A stretch of DNA of 6,687 bases, taken from NCBI GenBank assembly GCA_013043085.1, contig JABDOU010000204.1:1-6687 (forward strand). Reading direction: 5' to 3'. The notes under the pieces are model-generated. The model had not been told where the DNA came from. It ran no database searches and worked only from the letters and a program-made list of their open reading frames with translations. Positions 1-6,294 of the stretch are shown piece after piece. Position 1 is the stretch's first letter. Every line of letters starts with the position of its first letter. The translations under genes were made by a program, and so were the position numbers. This DNA is from Acidimicrobiia bacterium (GTDB taxonomy: Bacteria; Actinomycetota; Acidimicrobiia; Spongiisociales; SHLN01).

Positions 1-1429
1 GCATCGCCCTCAGGAAACCGAAATCCGACACTGGATGGGGATTCGAGGTCGTCGAAGCCTGCGTCTTGGTGATGTCGATGGTCCGGCGGTCGGTGAAGAG
101 TTCGGCGCGCCCCACATCAACCGAATCGACTGTGACTCTCTCGAACGGGTTGAACAAGAGCTGATCGACAAACCCCGCAAGCTCAAAGACACTCGCATCG
201 GTGATGCTGAACGAATCCCAGTACCGGTTGTCGAACGACGCAGTGAACGGCGTGCCGTCCTGACGGGTTCCGTTCACGGTCCACTCCACCAGGCTGCTAC
301 CCGGGCGAAACCCGGTTCCAGATACGTAGTCGAGGTTGGTGAGCAGGTGCCACGCCGAGGTCCAACCGAGGCTGAAGAAAATGTCCTTGGTTACGAAAGC
401 GTTGGTCGTCCCTTGGCGAGTGGCGCCGTGTCCCGCAAACTCGACCGAGCTCGTGATCGGCACAGAAGGCGCAGCCTGACCGGAGATCCCTCGAATGCCG
501 GCGTTGCCGTCGAAGTCGAGCCGACCGGCTGGCTCTCCGAGCGTAGCGATCTTGAAATTGAAGAAGCCGCTGGTGTCTTCGATCACCGTTACAACGTCGG
601 CCTCGTTCATGCTCATCGTGACCGTGCCCGTCCAGAAGAACGGATGGCCCCATCCAACGACGGTGGCACCGTCGCAGTACGTGGCCGTGCCGGTGCCAAA
701 AGCGAAGGCGTCGCCTTCACTCAGCACCGCGCTCAGAGATTCTCCGGGCATGATCATCCCGGGTGAGCCTCCCCCTGAGCCACTCTGGGTGGATCCGGCA
801 GCTCGATACACCTTGAGAGGCAAACCGGCTGCGTCGACTTCGGCCTGGAGCTTGGCGATCCGCTGCGGGCTCACACCCCCGACCGCCACCGGGACCGGTA
901 AGGGACGAGGTGCACCCAGCTCGCCCACCGATGATTCGATGGTGCTGAGCGCCCGCTCAGCCCGGGCATTCAATCTCGACAAAGAAGTGGCTGGAAGGCT
1001 GGCGATATCGACCATCGATTCGGCCGGCGTCACTCCCCCAATGTACGAATTGCCCCAGAAACCGTATGCGATGGCCCCGAGTAGCTTGCCGTCGACATAT
1101 ACCGGAGATCCCGAGAAGCCGGCGGCGATACCGTCGACGGCGTCAACTGCCGGACCAGAAACCTTGATGAGCACCATGTCGATGAGCGGATATATCGCTC
1201 CCGGCAGCACCCCTACAACTTCGACATCAAACTCTGAGATAGTGCGCCCTGACAGAGCGGTATAGGCCTTGCCCGTCATCCCCGCCCTCACATCGGAAAT
1301 CGCCATGACTGAAGGCGGGTTGTTGCAGTCGGTTTGCAGCATGGACCCGGAAGCCCCCGCCGACGGTGCCAACCCTGCGACCATCAAGAGCGAAAGACAC
1401 ACAGCCAACATGGAACGCTTGGTGAACAT
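1..1429 (-). CDS. Exported SpoIVB-like (peptidase family S55) serine peptidase, partial at 3' end
   Basis: The reading frame is open from an ATG at 1429 to the window edge, giving 476 residues with no stop, so the C-terminus lies outside. Residues 1-26 form a Sec signal peptide: Lys/Arg start, hydrophobic core, cleavage after PSAGA. Residues 64-140 match the C-terminal half of the SpoIVB (S55) domain: an 'EFDVEVVGVLPG' strand, then GFSGSPVY (104-111) with the GxSGS serine motif and 'DGKLLGAIAYGF'. A GTGTATYCDG...GWGHPF segment (245-264, His262) resembles the SpoIVB His region. In Bacillus SpoIVB the His segment precedes the GMSGSP segment; here the order is reversed, as I recall from non-Firmicute S55 proteins. 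No PDZ domain is visible between them. Residues 295-325 continue the conserved family tail. It is probably a secreted or cell-surface endopeptidase, substrate unknown. The start is fixed by AGGAGG six bases upstream. Family assignment is good; catalytic activity is inferred. Confidence 0.85.
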   Translation of the reverse strand, partial: MFTKRSMLAVCLSLLMVAGLAPSAGASGSMLQTDCNNPPSVMAISDVRAGMTGKAYTALSGRTISEFDVEVVGVLPGAIYPLIDMVLIKVSGPAVDAVDGIAAGFSGSPVYVDGKLLGAIAYGFWGNSYIGGVTPAESMVDIASLPATSLSRLNARAERALSTIESSVGELGAPRPLPVPVAVGGVSPQRIAKLQAEVDAAGLPLKVYRAAGSTQSGSGGGSPGMIMPGESLSAVLSEGDAFAFGTGTATYCDGATVVGWGHPFFWTGTVTMSMNEADVVTVIEDTSGFFNFKIATLGEPAGRLDFDGNAGIRGISGQAAPSVPITSSVEFAGHGATRQGTTNAFVTKDIFFSLGWTSAWHLLTNLDYVSGTGFRPGSSLVEWTVNGTRQDGTPFTASFDNRYWDSFSITDASVFELAGFVDQLLFNPFERVTVDSVDVGRAELFTDRRTIDITKTQASTTSNPHPVSDFGFLRAM

Positions 1430-1435
1430 GGATCC

Positions 1436-1441
1436 CCTCCT
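1436..1441 (-). promoter_or_regulatory. Ribosome binding site of the S55 peptidase gene
   Basis: Reading the minus strand, AGGAGG is followed by GGATCC and then the ATG at 1429-1427. A perfect Shine-Dalgarno core at six-base spacing, followed at once by a signal peptide, decides this start over the in-frame ATG codons inside the signal peptide. Confidence 0.85.
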
Positions 1442-1477
1442 GTAACGGTTGCGGTGGAATCGGTTGCCTCCGCAAAC

Positions 1478-1519
1478 TGCATGTACGTTCGTTCAGTACT
1501 TTATCATGCAACTGAACGA
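1478..1519 (-). promoter_or_regulatory. Overlapping inverted repeats upstream of S55 peptidase gene (possible operator or leader structure)
   Basis: TCGTTCAGT at 1489-1497 is repeated inverted as ACTGAACGA at 1511-1519 (nine base pairs, 13-base spacer). A second pair, TGCATG at 1478-1483 and CATGCA at 1505-1510, interlocks with it, because the 1505-1510 arm lies in the spacer of the first. They could be a protein-binding site or, if transcribed, a hairpin with a competing or pseudoknot partner. A nine-base dyad of this kind is expected about 0.5 times by chance in this window, so support is modest. Confidence 0.3.
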
Positions 1520-1554
1520 TCGGCCAGATAAGTTGGGCGTCCTCCCTTTCTCTA

Positions 1555-1589
1555 TCGAACCGTCTTCGTCGAACCCACTTTGTCGAACC
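1555..1589. repeat. Three TCGAACC direct repeats with 14-bp period
   Basis: TCGAACC occurs at 1555-1561, 1569-1575 and 1583-1589, exactly 14 bases apart, with partial conservation between them (CTT before the next unit twice). The spacing is not one full helical turn, so successive sites would sit on rotated faces. TCGAAC is also half of the actinobacterial LexA box, but the inverted partner GTTCGA is absent, so a normal SOS box is not supported. The array is about 125 bases upstream of the S55 gene start. Confidence 0.5.
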
Positions 1590-1756
1590 GTGCATCGGCT
1601 TACGGGCAACCACCAACAACGAAACCACTGGCCATCAGCACCATCACGAATTCCGAGCCTTGTTTCGGCTGAGGCCAGCCCGGGAGCGCAGATCCGACTG
1701 GCGCGACTACGCGACAACAGCGGCATATGTCGTGCGAAGAACCCCAGTACAGGCGC

Positions 1757-2860
1757 TTAGGGACATCCGCACGATTGGCCGAGCTGGAGCCGGGTCTCGA
1801 GCATCACGGGACTCGATGCCATATCTGCCCCCTGGGCGATGGCGCCGAGCATCTCGACGGCGCGGGTTCCCGCGTCTTCGACGGGCAGATGCACTGTTGT
1901 CAGTGATGGTCGAAAGATCGAGGCCATTTCGATGCCGTCGTTGCCCACCAGCGCGATGTCTTGCGGGATGCGAATCCCTCTCGTTGTGGCGGCGTGAAAG
2001 GCCCCGAGAGCCAGAGTATCGCTGCTAGCCGCGATGGCGGTCGGCGGGTCATCCAGATCAAGCAATCGTCCTGCACCTTCTTCGCCAGAAGTGATGGCGA
2101 AGTCGTCGAGCTCAACAATGAGCCCAGGATCTACATCGAGATCGGCAGCGGCTAACGCAGCGCCATGCCCATCGAACTTGGGAGCGACGTTGGGAAAGAC
2201 GATAGGAGGAGTCAAATATCCGATGCGCTCATGCCCGTGACCGATCAGGTGGCTCGTTGCCTGCCGTTGAGAGTCCTCGAGGTTGAATTGGACCGACGGT
2301 CCTGGTGCTCCGGGATAGTCGACGAAGACAATCGGAGGCCTGCCGACAGGTGGTAAATCGGCACCGTGATCGACGAGCCAACCCGCCATCACGATGCCAT
2401 CCACCCCTTTTGCCATCAACCGGTCGATGTACATGAGCCCCGCGTTCCGGTCATTGTGTGCGTTGCAAATAAAGAGCATCAAGGGTTGGTCGGCGGCGGC
2501 CGCTTCCACTCCCCTGAGGAATGGTTCGTAGAAAGGTGCGAACTCTGGAATGATCACGCCGATCGAGAACGAGGGGACGTTGCCCGCCGCATTCCGATCG
2601 CGCGTGCGATCAAACCGGAGTACCCGGGCCCTCCGGCCTCGCTGGACTGAGACGAGCCCGTCTTCGCTCAGAGACAGATATGCCGCCCGTACCGTATGCA
2701 GATTGATACCAAGCTGGTCGCCCAACTCTCTGACCGGGGGCAACTGGTCGCCTTCGCGCAAACTCCCACTGACGATCAGCCACCGAATCTGGCCGGCGAG
2801 CTGAGAAACAAGTGAAACCGCGGCGTTGCTATCGAGTTTTAGTGGCAGGTGACTTGACAT
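1757..2860 (-). CDS. GntR/LacI chimeric transcriptional regulator
   Basis: A 367-residue protein. Residues 12-82 form a GntR-type winged helix, with 'GSLREGDQLPPVRELGDQLG' around 32-51 and the recognition helix about 52-62, followed by the wing (residues 68-81). Residues 97-365 are a LacI/periplasmic-binding-protein-like ligand domain: 'GVIIPEF' start, 'KGVDGIVMAG' near 151-160, 'HGHERIGYL' near 208-216, and the typical C-lobe 'ALVGNDGIEMASIFRPSLTT' at 303-322. This two-domain layout resembles the AraR subfamily, which usually bind sugars and act as repressors. No sugar transporter or catabolic gene is in the window, so ligand and targets are unknown. No Shine-Dalgarno is visible before the ATG, and an AT-rich, palindrome-bearing patch lies directly upstream, fitting autoregulation and perhaps a leaderless or nearly leaderless message (inference). 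The protein ends in a small SCGCP motif. Confidence 0.9.
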   Translation of the reverse strand: MSSHLPLKLDSNAAVSLVSQLAGQIRWLIVSGSLREGDQLPPVRELGDQLGINLHTVRAAYLSLSEDGLVSVQRGRRARVLRFDRTRDRNAAGNVPSFSIGVIIPEFAPFYEPFLRGVEAAAADQPLMLFICNAHNDRNAGLMYIDRLMAKGVDGIVMAGWLVDHGADLPPVGRPPIVFVDYPGAPGPSVQFNLEDSQRQATSHLIGHGHERIGYLTPPIVFPNVAPKFDGHGAALAAADLDVDPGLIVELDDFAITSGEEGAGRLLDLDDPPTAIAASSDTLALGAFHAATTRGIRIPQDIALVGNDGIEMASIFRPSLTTVHLPVEDAGTRAVEMLGAIAQGADMASSPVMLETRLQLGQSCGCP

Positions 2861-2895
2861 ATTGGTATAGATATATATAGTTCTATATTACTAGC
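2861..2895 (-). promoter_or_regulatory. AT-rich promoter/operator-like patch upstream of the regulator
   Basis: About 35 bases of nearly pure A/T stand out against the GC-rich surroundings, directly upstream of the regulator ATG. They contain the palindrome ATATAG-TT-CTATAT (2875-2888) and several overlapping TATATA tracts usable as a -10 element. A TTGCAT hexamer at 2912-2917 (minus strand) is a possible -35, but no well-matched -10 sits at 17 bases from it. This is a plausible core promoter and autoregulatory operator of the GntR/LacI protein, and it could also serve the divergent plus-strand gene. Confidence 0.45.
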
Positions 2896-3007
2896 ATACT
2901 ACTACCTGGTGATGCAATAGCGGCTCTCTCATGGATCATCGTTCGTCATCCGGCCAACCACCCTTCAACCGTGCTCGGCCGTTGTTCCACCAGCACGACC
3001 GATTGAG

Positions 3008-3012
3008 AGGAG
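3008..3012 (+). promoter_or_regulatory. Shine-Dalgarno-like AGGAG before ATG 3018
   Basis: AGGAG inside a purine run is followed after five bases by the ATG at 3018, in frame with the downstream lipoprotein. It is the best ribosome binding site in this part of the window and competes with the signal-peptide argument for a start near 3231. It may be an alternative start or drive a small upstream frame. Confidence 0.4.
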
Positions 3013-3230
3013 AGGTCATGCCGAAACGAACGTTGCTGGTATTCCGACATGGTTCTGCTGATATTCGCTGCAGTCGCCCATCTAGATTCAGAAAATGGCG
3101 GCGGACCACCCGCTGGCAATACGATCTGAGAGATGTTGCTGACGCTGGTCGAATCGACGTACCACCGGAATTCGAACCGGAGGAGAGCGGACACCGGTCG
3201 AAGGAGCCATCAACCGCTGTCGGGGCAGTG

Positions 3231-3779
3231 GTGCGATACCTGTCCCCCGTTCTCCTTGCCGTGATGTTGTGGGGTTGTGGCGCCTCCGAAAGCGATCCGA
3301 TCTCGACGCCGGACCCGACCTCGGGGCCTACTACGTCGACGCCAACGACGACTACGCCGACAACAACCCTGGTTACGACCACCACGCCTGCCACAACCAT
3401 CACCGAAGCCCAACCAACAACAGTGGTGTTCACCGGAGAAACGTGCTCGGTCGAAGGCACCACCTCCATCGAGGCGGGCCTCATCACCGTTGCGGTTGAC
3501 AACCGCTCTCCGAACCCGGCTGAGGCAATCATCGGCCGAATCGACGACGGTCTCGATCGAGCGACCATCGAAGCCGACGTCGCCGCAGGCCTTTACGACG
3601 AATGGGGACTAACCGGTTGGGAGAAGCCTCCAGGCGTGTCTGCCAGTCCCGTGCGAATGCCTCCCAACACTCCCCTCAACCAGAGCTTCGCCGCCGAGCC
3701 GGGCACCTGGGTAGTGATCTGTCTCGACATCCTCGACCGCGGCGCCTTCATGGCACCCGAGAATTTGGATGTGACCTAG
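3231..3779 (+). CDS. Small lipoprotein with Thr-rich linker and beta-rich extracellular domain
   Basis: From the GTG at 3231 the product is 182 residues. It begins with a short lipoprotein signal (Arg2, hydrophobic stretch) ending in LWGC with Cys16 as the lipidation site; Trp at -2 is uncommon. Residues about 21-64 are a Thr/Pro-rich low-complexity tether. Residues 65-182 form one domain with 'TCSVEGTTSIEAGLITVAV' strands near the start and 'GTWVVICLDI' near the end; Cys72 and Cys164 could form a disulfide. This layout recalls actinobacterial cupredoxin-like beta-sandwich lipoproteins, but no copper-ligand set (His/Cys/Met cluster) is visible. Function is unknown. GTG at 3228 would add one residue. 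Longer starts at 3018 (strong Shine-Dalgarno) or 2931 give 253 or 282 residues but would bury the signal sequence. It is divergent from the regulator and convergent with the hydrolase gene. Confidence 0.7.
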   Translation: MRYLSPVLLAVMLWGCGASESDPISTPDPTSGPTTSTPTTTTPTTTLVTTTTPATTITEAQPTTVVFTGETCSVEGTTSIEAGLITVAVDNRSPNPAEAIIGRIDDGLDRATIEADVAAGLYDEWGLTGWEKPPGVSASPVRMPPNTPLNQSFAAEPGTWVVICLDILDRGAFMAPENLDVT

Positions 3780-3886
3780 CGAATGGAACGATCCGCAAAA
3801 GCAACGAAGCGCCCTCGTATATCGACCCCTCCCGGCTGAAACTCCCCGGGCGGTGGTTGGTTCGTGTCGCTAGGTTGGCTTAGGTA

Positions 3887-3924
3887 CGGTTGATGCCCCC
3901 GGAACCCCCCGAGGGCATCAACCG
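3887..3924 (-). terminator. Hairpin downstream of the hydrolase gene (terminator-like)
   Basis: CGGTTGATGCCC (3887-3898) pairs perfectly with GGGCATCAACCG (3913-3924), twelve base pairs. In the minus-strand RNA the stem extends through a U-G pair and three G-C pairs to about 16 pairs with a six-base GGGGUU loop; in the plus-strand RNA the extension is interrupted by a C-A mismatch. It starts nine bases after the hydrolase stop. No T-run follows in either direction, as is common in high-GC bacteria. It could also stop transcripts from the convergent lipoprotein gene. Confidence 0.75.
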
Positions 3925-3933
3925 AACCTGATC

Positions 3934-6081
3934 TCAGAGCAATCCGGTGATGTGGACCGCGTTGCTCGTCAAATCTCCGATTCGTACCACGTGTTCGACG
4001 TCGCCGGTGATGGTTGCCACCGAGAAGACGGCGAGTCCGGTGGCGTCGGTCACGGCTTGTCGCAGCAGAGTGGTTCCGTCGGCTTGTATCGATTCGAGCG
4101 TCAGGTCGACACCCGTTGCGGGCTGGCCGTCATTCCCGTACGCAGTCACCGTGAAAATCTCCGCCCGTGCCGAAGTTTCGGTCATCAGCATCGGACCGAG
4201 AATCAGCACCGTCGCCGATTGAGACTCGGACGCCACGGGTTCTGATACCGCACGACGCACCTGAATGTTGCCGCCGTCGATGACGTTGTCGGCCGTACGG
4301 TCTCCGGTCGAGTAGGTGCAGCCATCCAAGCATTCGAGGTAGAACAGGTCGGCCCCGCCCGGACCGCTGTTGCCAGGTTCACCGGCGTCGGCTACACACA
4401 CCCGGAACGATGCAAGGTCACCGTTGAAGGTACCGGACCCGGCGAACTCGGCAGAGTTGGCGCCGACCGCCCCGCCACATTCGCCAGCAACGTCGCCGAG
4501 CGAAGAAACCGAATCCAGCCGGACCTTGACGCCGGCGTCCTTGTCGTTAAAGGTCAGATGTCCCTCATAGGTTCCGTCTGCATTGCTTTTGGCGTTAAAC
4601 CCGAAGTTGATCTTCTTTCCCTCAGTGGGCTCCAGATACCCGCCTCCGGTGACCTTGTCCCCGTCATCGCCCTGACCACCACCGGAATTGCCCTTCGTCA
4701 CGTCGACCGTGACGGTTGCCGAGGCAGTGTTTCCTTCCGGGTCGTTGATCGTGTACTGGAACGAAAAGGAGCCAATCGCTCCCCTAACGGGTTCGTAGTG
4801 GAGAGTGTCATCGTCGTTTCTCGTTACAACCCCGGCTTCGGGCTGCGAGAAGCCTGTGATCGTGAGCTGCTCGCGGTCTGTATCGAGATCCTCGTCGTTG
4901 GCGAGCACATCGATGTCGACCCCTATCCGATCAGTGGTTGCCGCATGGTCATCGGCTGCAGCCGGCGGGAGACCTTCTGGCCCGGAGCCGCAGTTATACG
5001 TGGCGAGCGCCCGAAACTCGACGTCCGGAAACATCGCGCCTTCTTCGACGTGATACTCACCGCAGTCAGCCAGGTCTCCGGTTGCGATGGCACCGATTCG
5101 TTCGAACGTGGCGCGCGTAAGAAGAGAATCGGGATCTCGTTCAGAGGCGTGGCCGGCCAGCGGGCCATCGCCCTCGGACAGGTAGTCGGTCCAGCTGGTT
5201 CCGTCCGATCCCTCACCCGCCGATGTGAGAGTGTAGAACTCGAAGGGAACTTGCAACGCACCAGACATCTGCCGGCTCTGGTTATAGGGCACCAGCCCGT
5301 CGGCAACGGCGTGGAGATACACGACGCGCTTCAGGCCCGCTGCCTCGATGGCGGCAGTCTGCATGATGTTGGTGCGCTCGGCGTACGGCTCATGGCAGGT
5401 GACCGGGTCGTAGGCACAACCGGTCTCGGCCTCGATCCAATCCGCGGCTTCGCTGCCTGCTGCGCTGGCGGCCTGGTAGGTCTCGAGCATCGAGTGCACG
5501 CCCTCGGACGTCACCCAGTAGTCGAAAAGGCCCTGATCTGCAGGATCGAGATGAGAGACCGCATATCCGGAGATCGAGACCCCCATGCTCACCCCTGCCA
5601 GGATGACCGTATCGATGCCGCATTCGGCCTTGAAGAGCTTGGCGGCGGCGATGAGATCTTCACCACCCTTCTTCTCGGGCCAGTTGTTGGCCTCGGGATG
5701 AGCGGGATCATCGCCGAGGTGTCCATTAATTCGTTCCAGGCCTCGATACTCCATGGCTACGGTCAATGTGTTGTATTCGCCGGTCAAGCCGATGATGTGA
5801 TCCCGCCAGGACTCCGCGCTGTGCCAGGCACCGTGTCCGATCACCACCAACGCCGTGGGCGTCGTCTCAGGGGCGGCGAAGATGCCGAACGCTCGCTCTC
5901 CATCGACCTCGGTTACAAAATCACGAGAAGATTCACCCCCTGTGAAAGTGCAGTCGACATCGTCGACAGCCGCCACTGTGTCTGCCGGATTCTCGAACGG
6001 AGTGTGATGGGCGCCGGCGGCCGGGGCCATCAGCAACAACATGGCCAGCAAGAGCGTGACCGAGGTACGAAGTATGCGCAT
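3934..6081 (-). CDS. Secreted multidomain alpha/beta hydrolase
   Basis: From the ATG at 6081 the product is 715 residues. Residues 1-24 are a Sec signal peptide ending in APAAGA. Residues about 30-330 are an alpha/beta hydrolase: VVIGHGAW (79-86) in the oxyanion region, nucleophile elbow GVSMG with Ser165, Asp261 in 'HAVADGLVPY', and His311 in 'GHASERD' as the likely triad. Several cysteines suggest disulfides. Residues 382-462 resemble a cadherin/Big_17-type Ig module ('DVLANDEDLD' start). Residues 476-610 form a Gly-rich module beginning 'KVTGGGYLEP' and ending 'IDGGNIQVRR', resembling the extracellular domain I recall as post-COAP-1; this name is tentative. Residues 622-715 are an invasin-like Ig module shared with the neighbouring gene. 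The substrate is unknown, perhaps an ester or peptide in the envelope or medium. A GTG at 6126 would add 15 residues (total 730) with extra Lys/Arg; neither start has a clear ribosome binding site. Confidence 0.88.
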   Translation of the reverse strand: MRILRTSVTLLLAMLLLMAPAAGAHHTPFENPADTVAAVDDVDCTFTGGESSRDFVTEVDGERAFGIFAAPETTPTALVVIGHGAWHSAESWRDHIIGLTGEYNTLTVAMEYRGLERINGHLGDDPAHPEANNWPEKKGGEDLIAAAKLFKAECGIDTVILAGVSMGVSISGYAVSHLDPADQGLFDYWVTSEGVHSMLETYQAASAAGSEAADWIEAETGCAYDPVTCHEPYAERTNIMQTAAIEAAGLKRVVYLHAVADGLVPYNQSRQMSGALQVPFEFYTLTSAGEGSDGTSWTDYLSEGDGPLAGHASERDPDSLLTRATFERIGAIATGDLADCGEYHVEEGAMFPDVEFRALATYNCGSGPEGLPPAAADDHAATTDRIGVDIDVLANDEDLDTDREQLTITGFSQPEAGVVTRNDDDTLHYEPVRGAIGSFSFQYTINDPEGNTASATVTVDVTKGNSGGGQGDDGDKVTGGGYLEPTEGKKINFGFNAKSNADGTYEGHLTFNDKDAGVKVRLDSVSSLGDVAGECGGAVGANSAEFAGSGTFNGDLASFRVCVADAGEPGNSGPGGADLFYLECLDGCTYSTGDRTADNVIDGGNIQVRRAVSEPVASESQSATVLILGPMLMTETSARAEIFTVTAYGNDGQPATGVDLTLESIQADGTTLLRQAVTDATGLAVFSVATITGDVEHVVRIGDLTSNAVHITGLL
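3937..4218 (-). repeat. Copy A of the shared 94-residue C-terminal module
   Basis: This encodes the last 94 residues of the hydrolase. By hand alignment it is identical to copy B (6344-6625) at 58 of 94 residues with no gaps. Conserved blocks include TVTAYG, LES..ADGT, GDVEH and the terminal GDLTSNAVH.TGLL. The pattern of strands and the 'TDATGLAVFSV' turn resemble Big_1/invasin-type Ig folds. Confidence 0.8.
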
Positions 6082-6168
6082 AAGGTTCTGTGACTTTCTC
6101 TTCGGCCCTGGGCGTGTCGCAGCCACCGGGCTGGGGGTTCATAGAGAAGGTGCCCCGCAACCGCCGGT

Positions 6169-6198
6169 CTTATACATGGAAACTTGGATTTCTGTTCA
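6169..6198 (-). promoter_or_regulatory. Candidate promoter of the hydrolase gene
   Basis: On the minus strand, TGAACA (6193-6198, four of six matches to TTGACA) is followed after 18 bases by TATAAG (6169-6174, five of six matches to TATAAT). Transcription would begin near 6160, giving a leader of about 80 bases to the ATG at 6081 or 35 to the GTG at 6126. A dyad CTCGGCG/CGCCGAG (6206-6212 and 6228-6234) lies just upstream and could bind a regulator. Evidence is consensus matching only. Confidence 0.4.
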
Positions 6199-6294
6199 GC
6201 CGAACCTCGGCGATAATCCGCCTTCACCGCCGAGCTGGGTGCTGACAAGCTGAGAGATTGGCGCCGACCAGGTTTGGTCAGTTGGTGGGCGGAA

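Larger units (their letters stand above)
1430..1756. other. Gene-free region between regulator and S55 peptidase gene
   Basis: This 327-base gap lies downstream of the regulator stop and upstream of the peptidase start, both on the minus strand. Short open frames on both strands here show no recognisable protein. It holds the peptidase ribosome binding site, overlapping inverted repeats at 1478-1519, and three TCGAACC direct repeats at 1555-1589. No convincing terminator with a T-run follows the regulator. The long gap and these elements suggest the peptidase has its own promoter, but I could not place a good -35/-10 pair. Confidence 0.6.
2861..3227. other. Region between divergent regulator and lipoprotein genes
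   Basis: The first part holds the AT-rich patch. From 2931 onward the lipoprotein frame is open, with an ATG at 2931 and another at 3018 that has an AGGAG five bases upstream. However, codons from 3018 to 3227 have only 36 of 70 G/C third positions, against 36 of the first 50 from 3231, and the predicted residues are Arg-rich and unrecognised. I therefore treat most of this stretch as leader or noncoding DNA, while noting that the strong Shine-Dalgarno at 3008-3012 is unexplained if so. Confidence 0.5.

Noticed and set aside
35..1265. Two long plus-strand open frames (35-766 and 495-1265)
   Set aside because: Both are antisense to the S55 peptidase, which has a signal peptide, conserved motifs and a strong ribosome binding site on the minus strand.
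1555..1589. LexA (SOS) box
   Set aside because: TCGAAC matches one half of the actinobacterial box, but the copies are direct repeats and no GTTCGA follows at four-base spacing.
1667..1680. Terminator of the regulator (GGCTG-AGGC-CAGCC)
   Set aside because: Only five base pairs and no T-run on the minus strand; such stems are frequent by chance in GC-rich DNA.
1449..1760. Short overlapping frames on both strands in the regulator-peptidase gap (plus 1449-1760, minus 1493-1726)
   Set aside because: No ribosome binding site, no recognisable protein character, and they overlap the repeat and dyad elements.
3049..3129. A 26-codon plus-strand frame starting MVLLIFAAVAHL
   Set aside because: The hydrophobic start resembles a leader peptide or small membrane protein, but no ribosome binding site lies at a proper distance from its ATG and it is too short to judge from one sequence.
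2936..3568. A 210-residue minus-strand frame and an 82-residue one at 2946-3194
   Set aside because: The longer one is largely the antisense of the Thr-rich linker, giving runs of Val. The shorter has a GTG start with no ribosome binding site and no recognisable features; I could not support either.
4558..6093. A 511-residue open frame on the plus strand
   Set aside because: It lies wholly antisense to the hydrolase gene, whose signal peptide, catalytic motifs and domain modules are clear. Long antisense frames are common opposite GC-rich genes, and its translation shows no recognisable domain.
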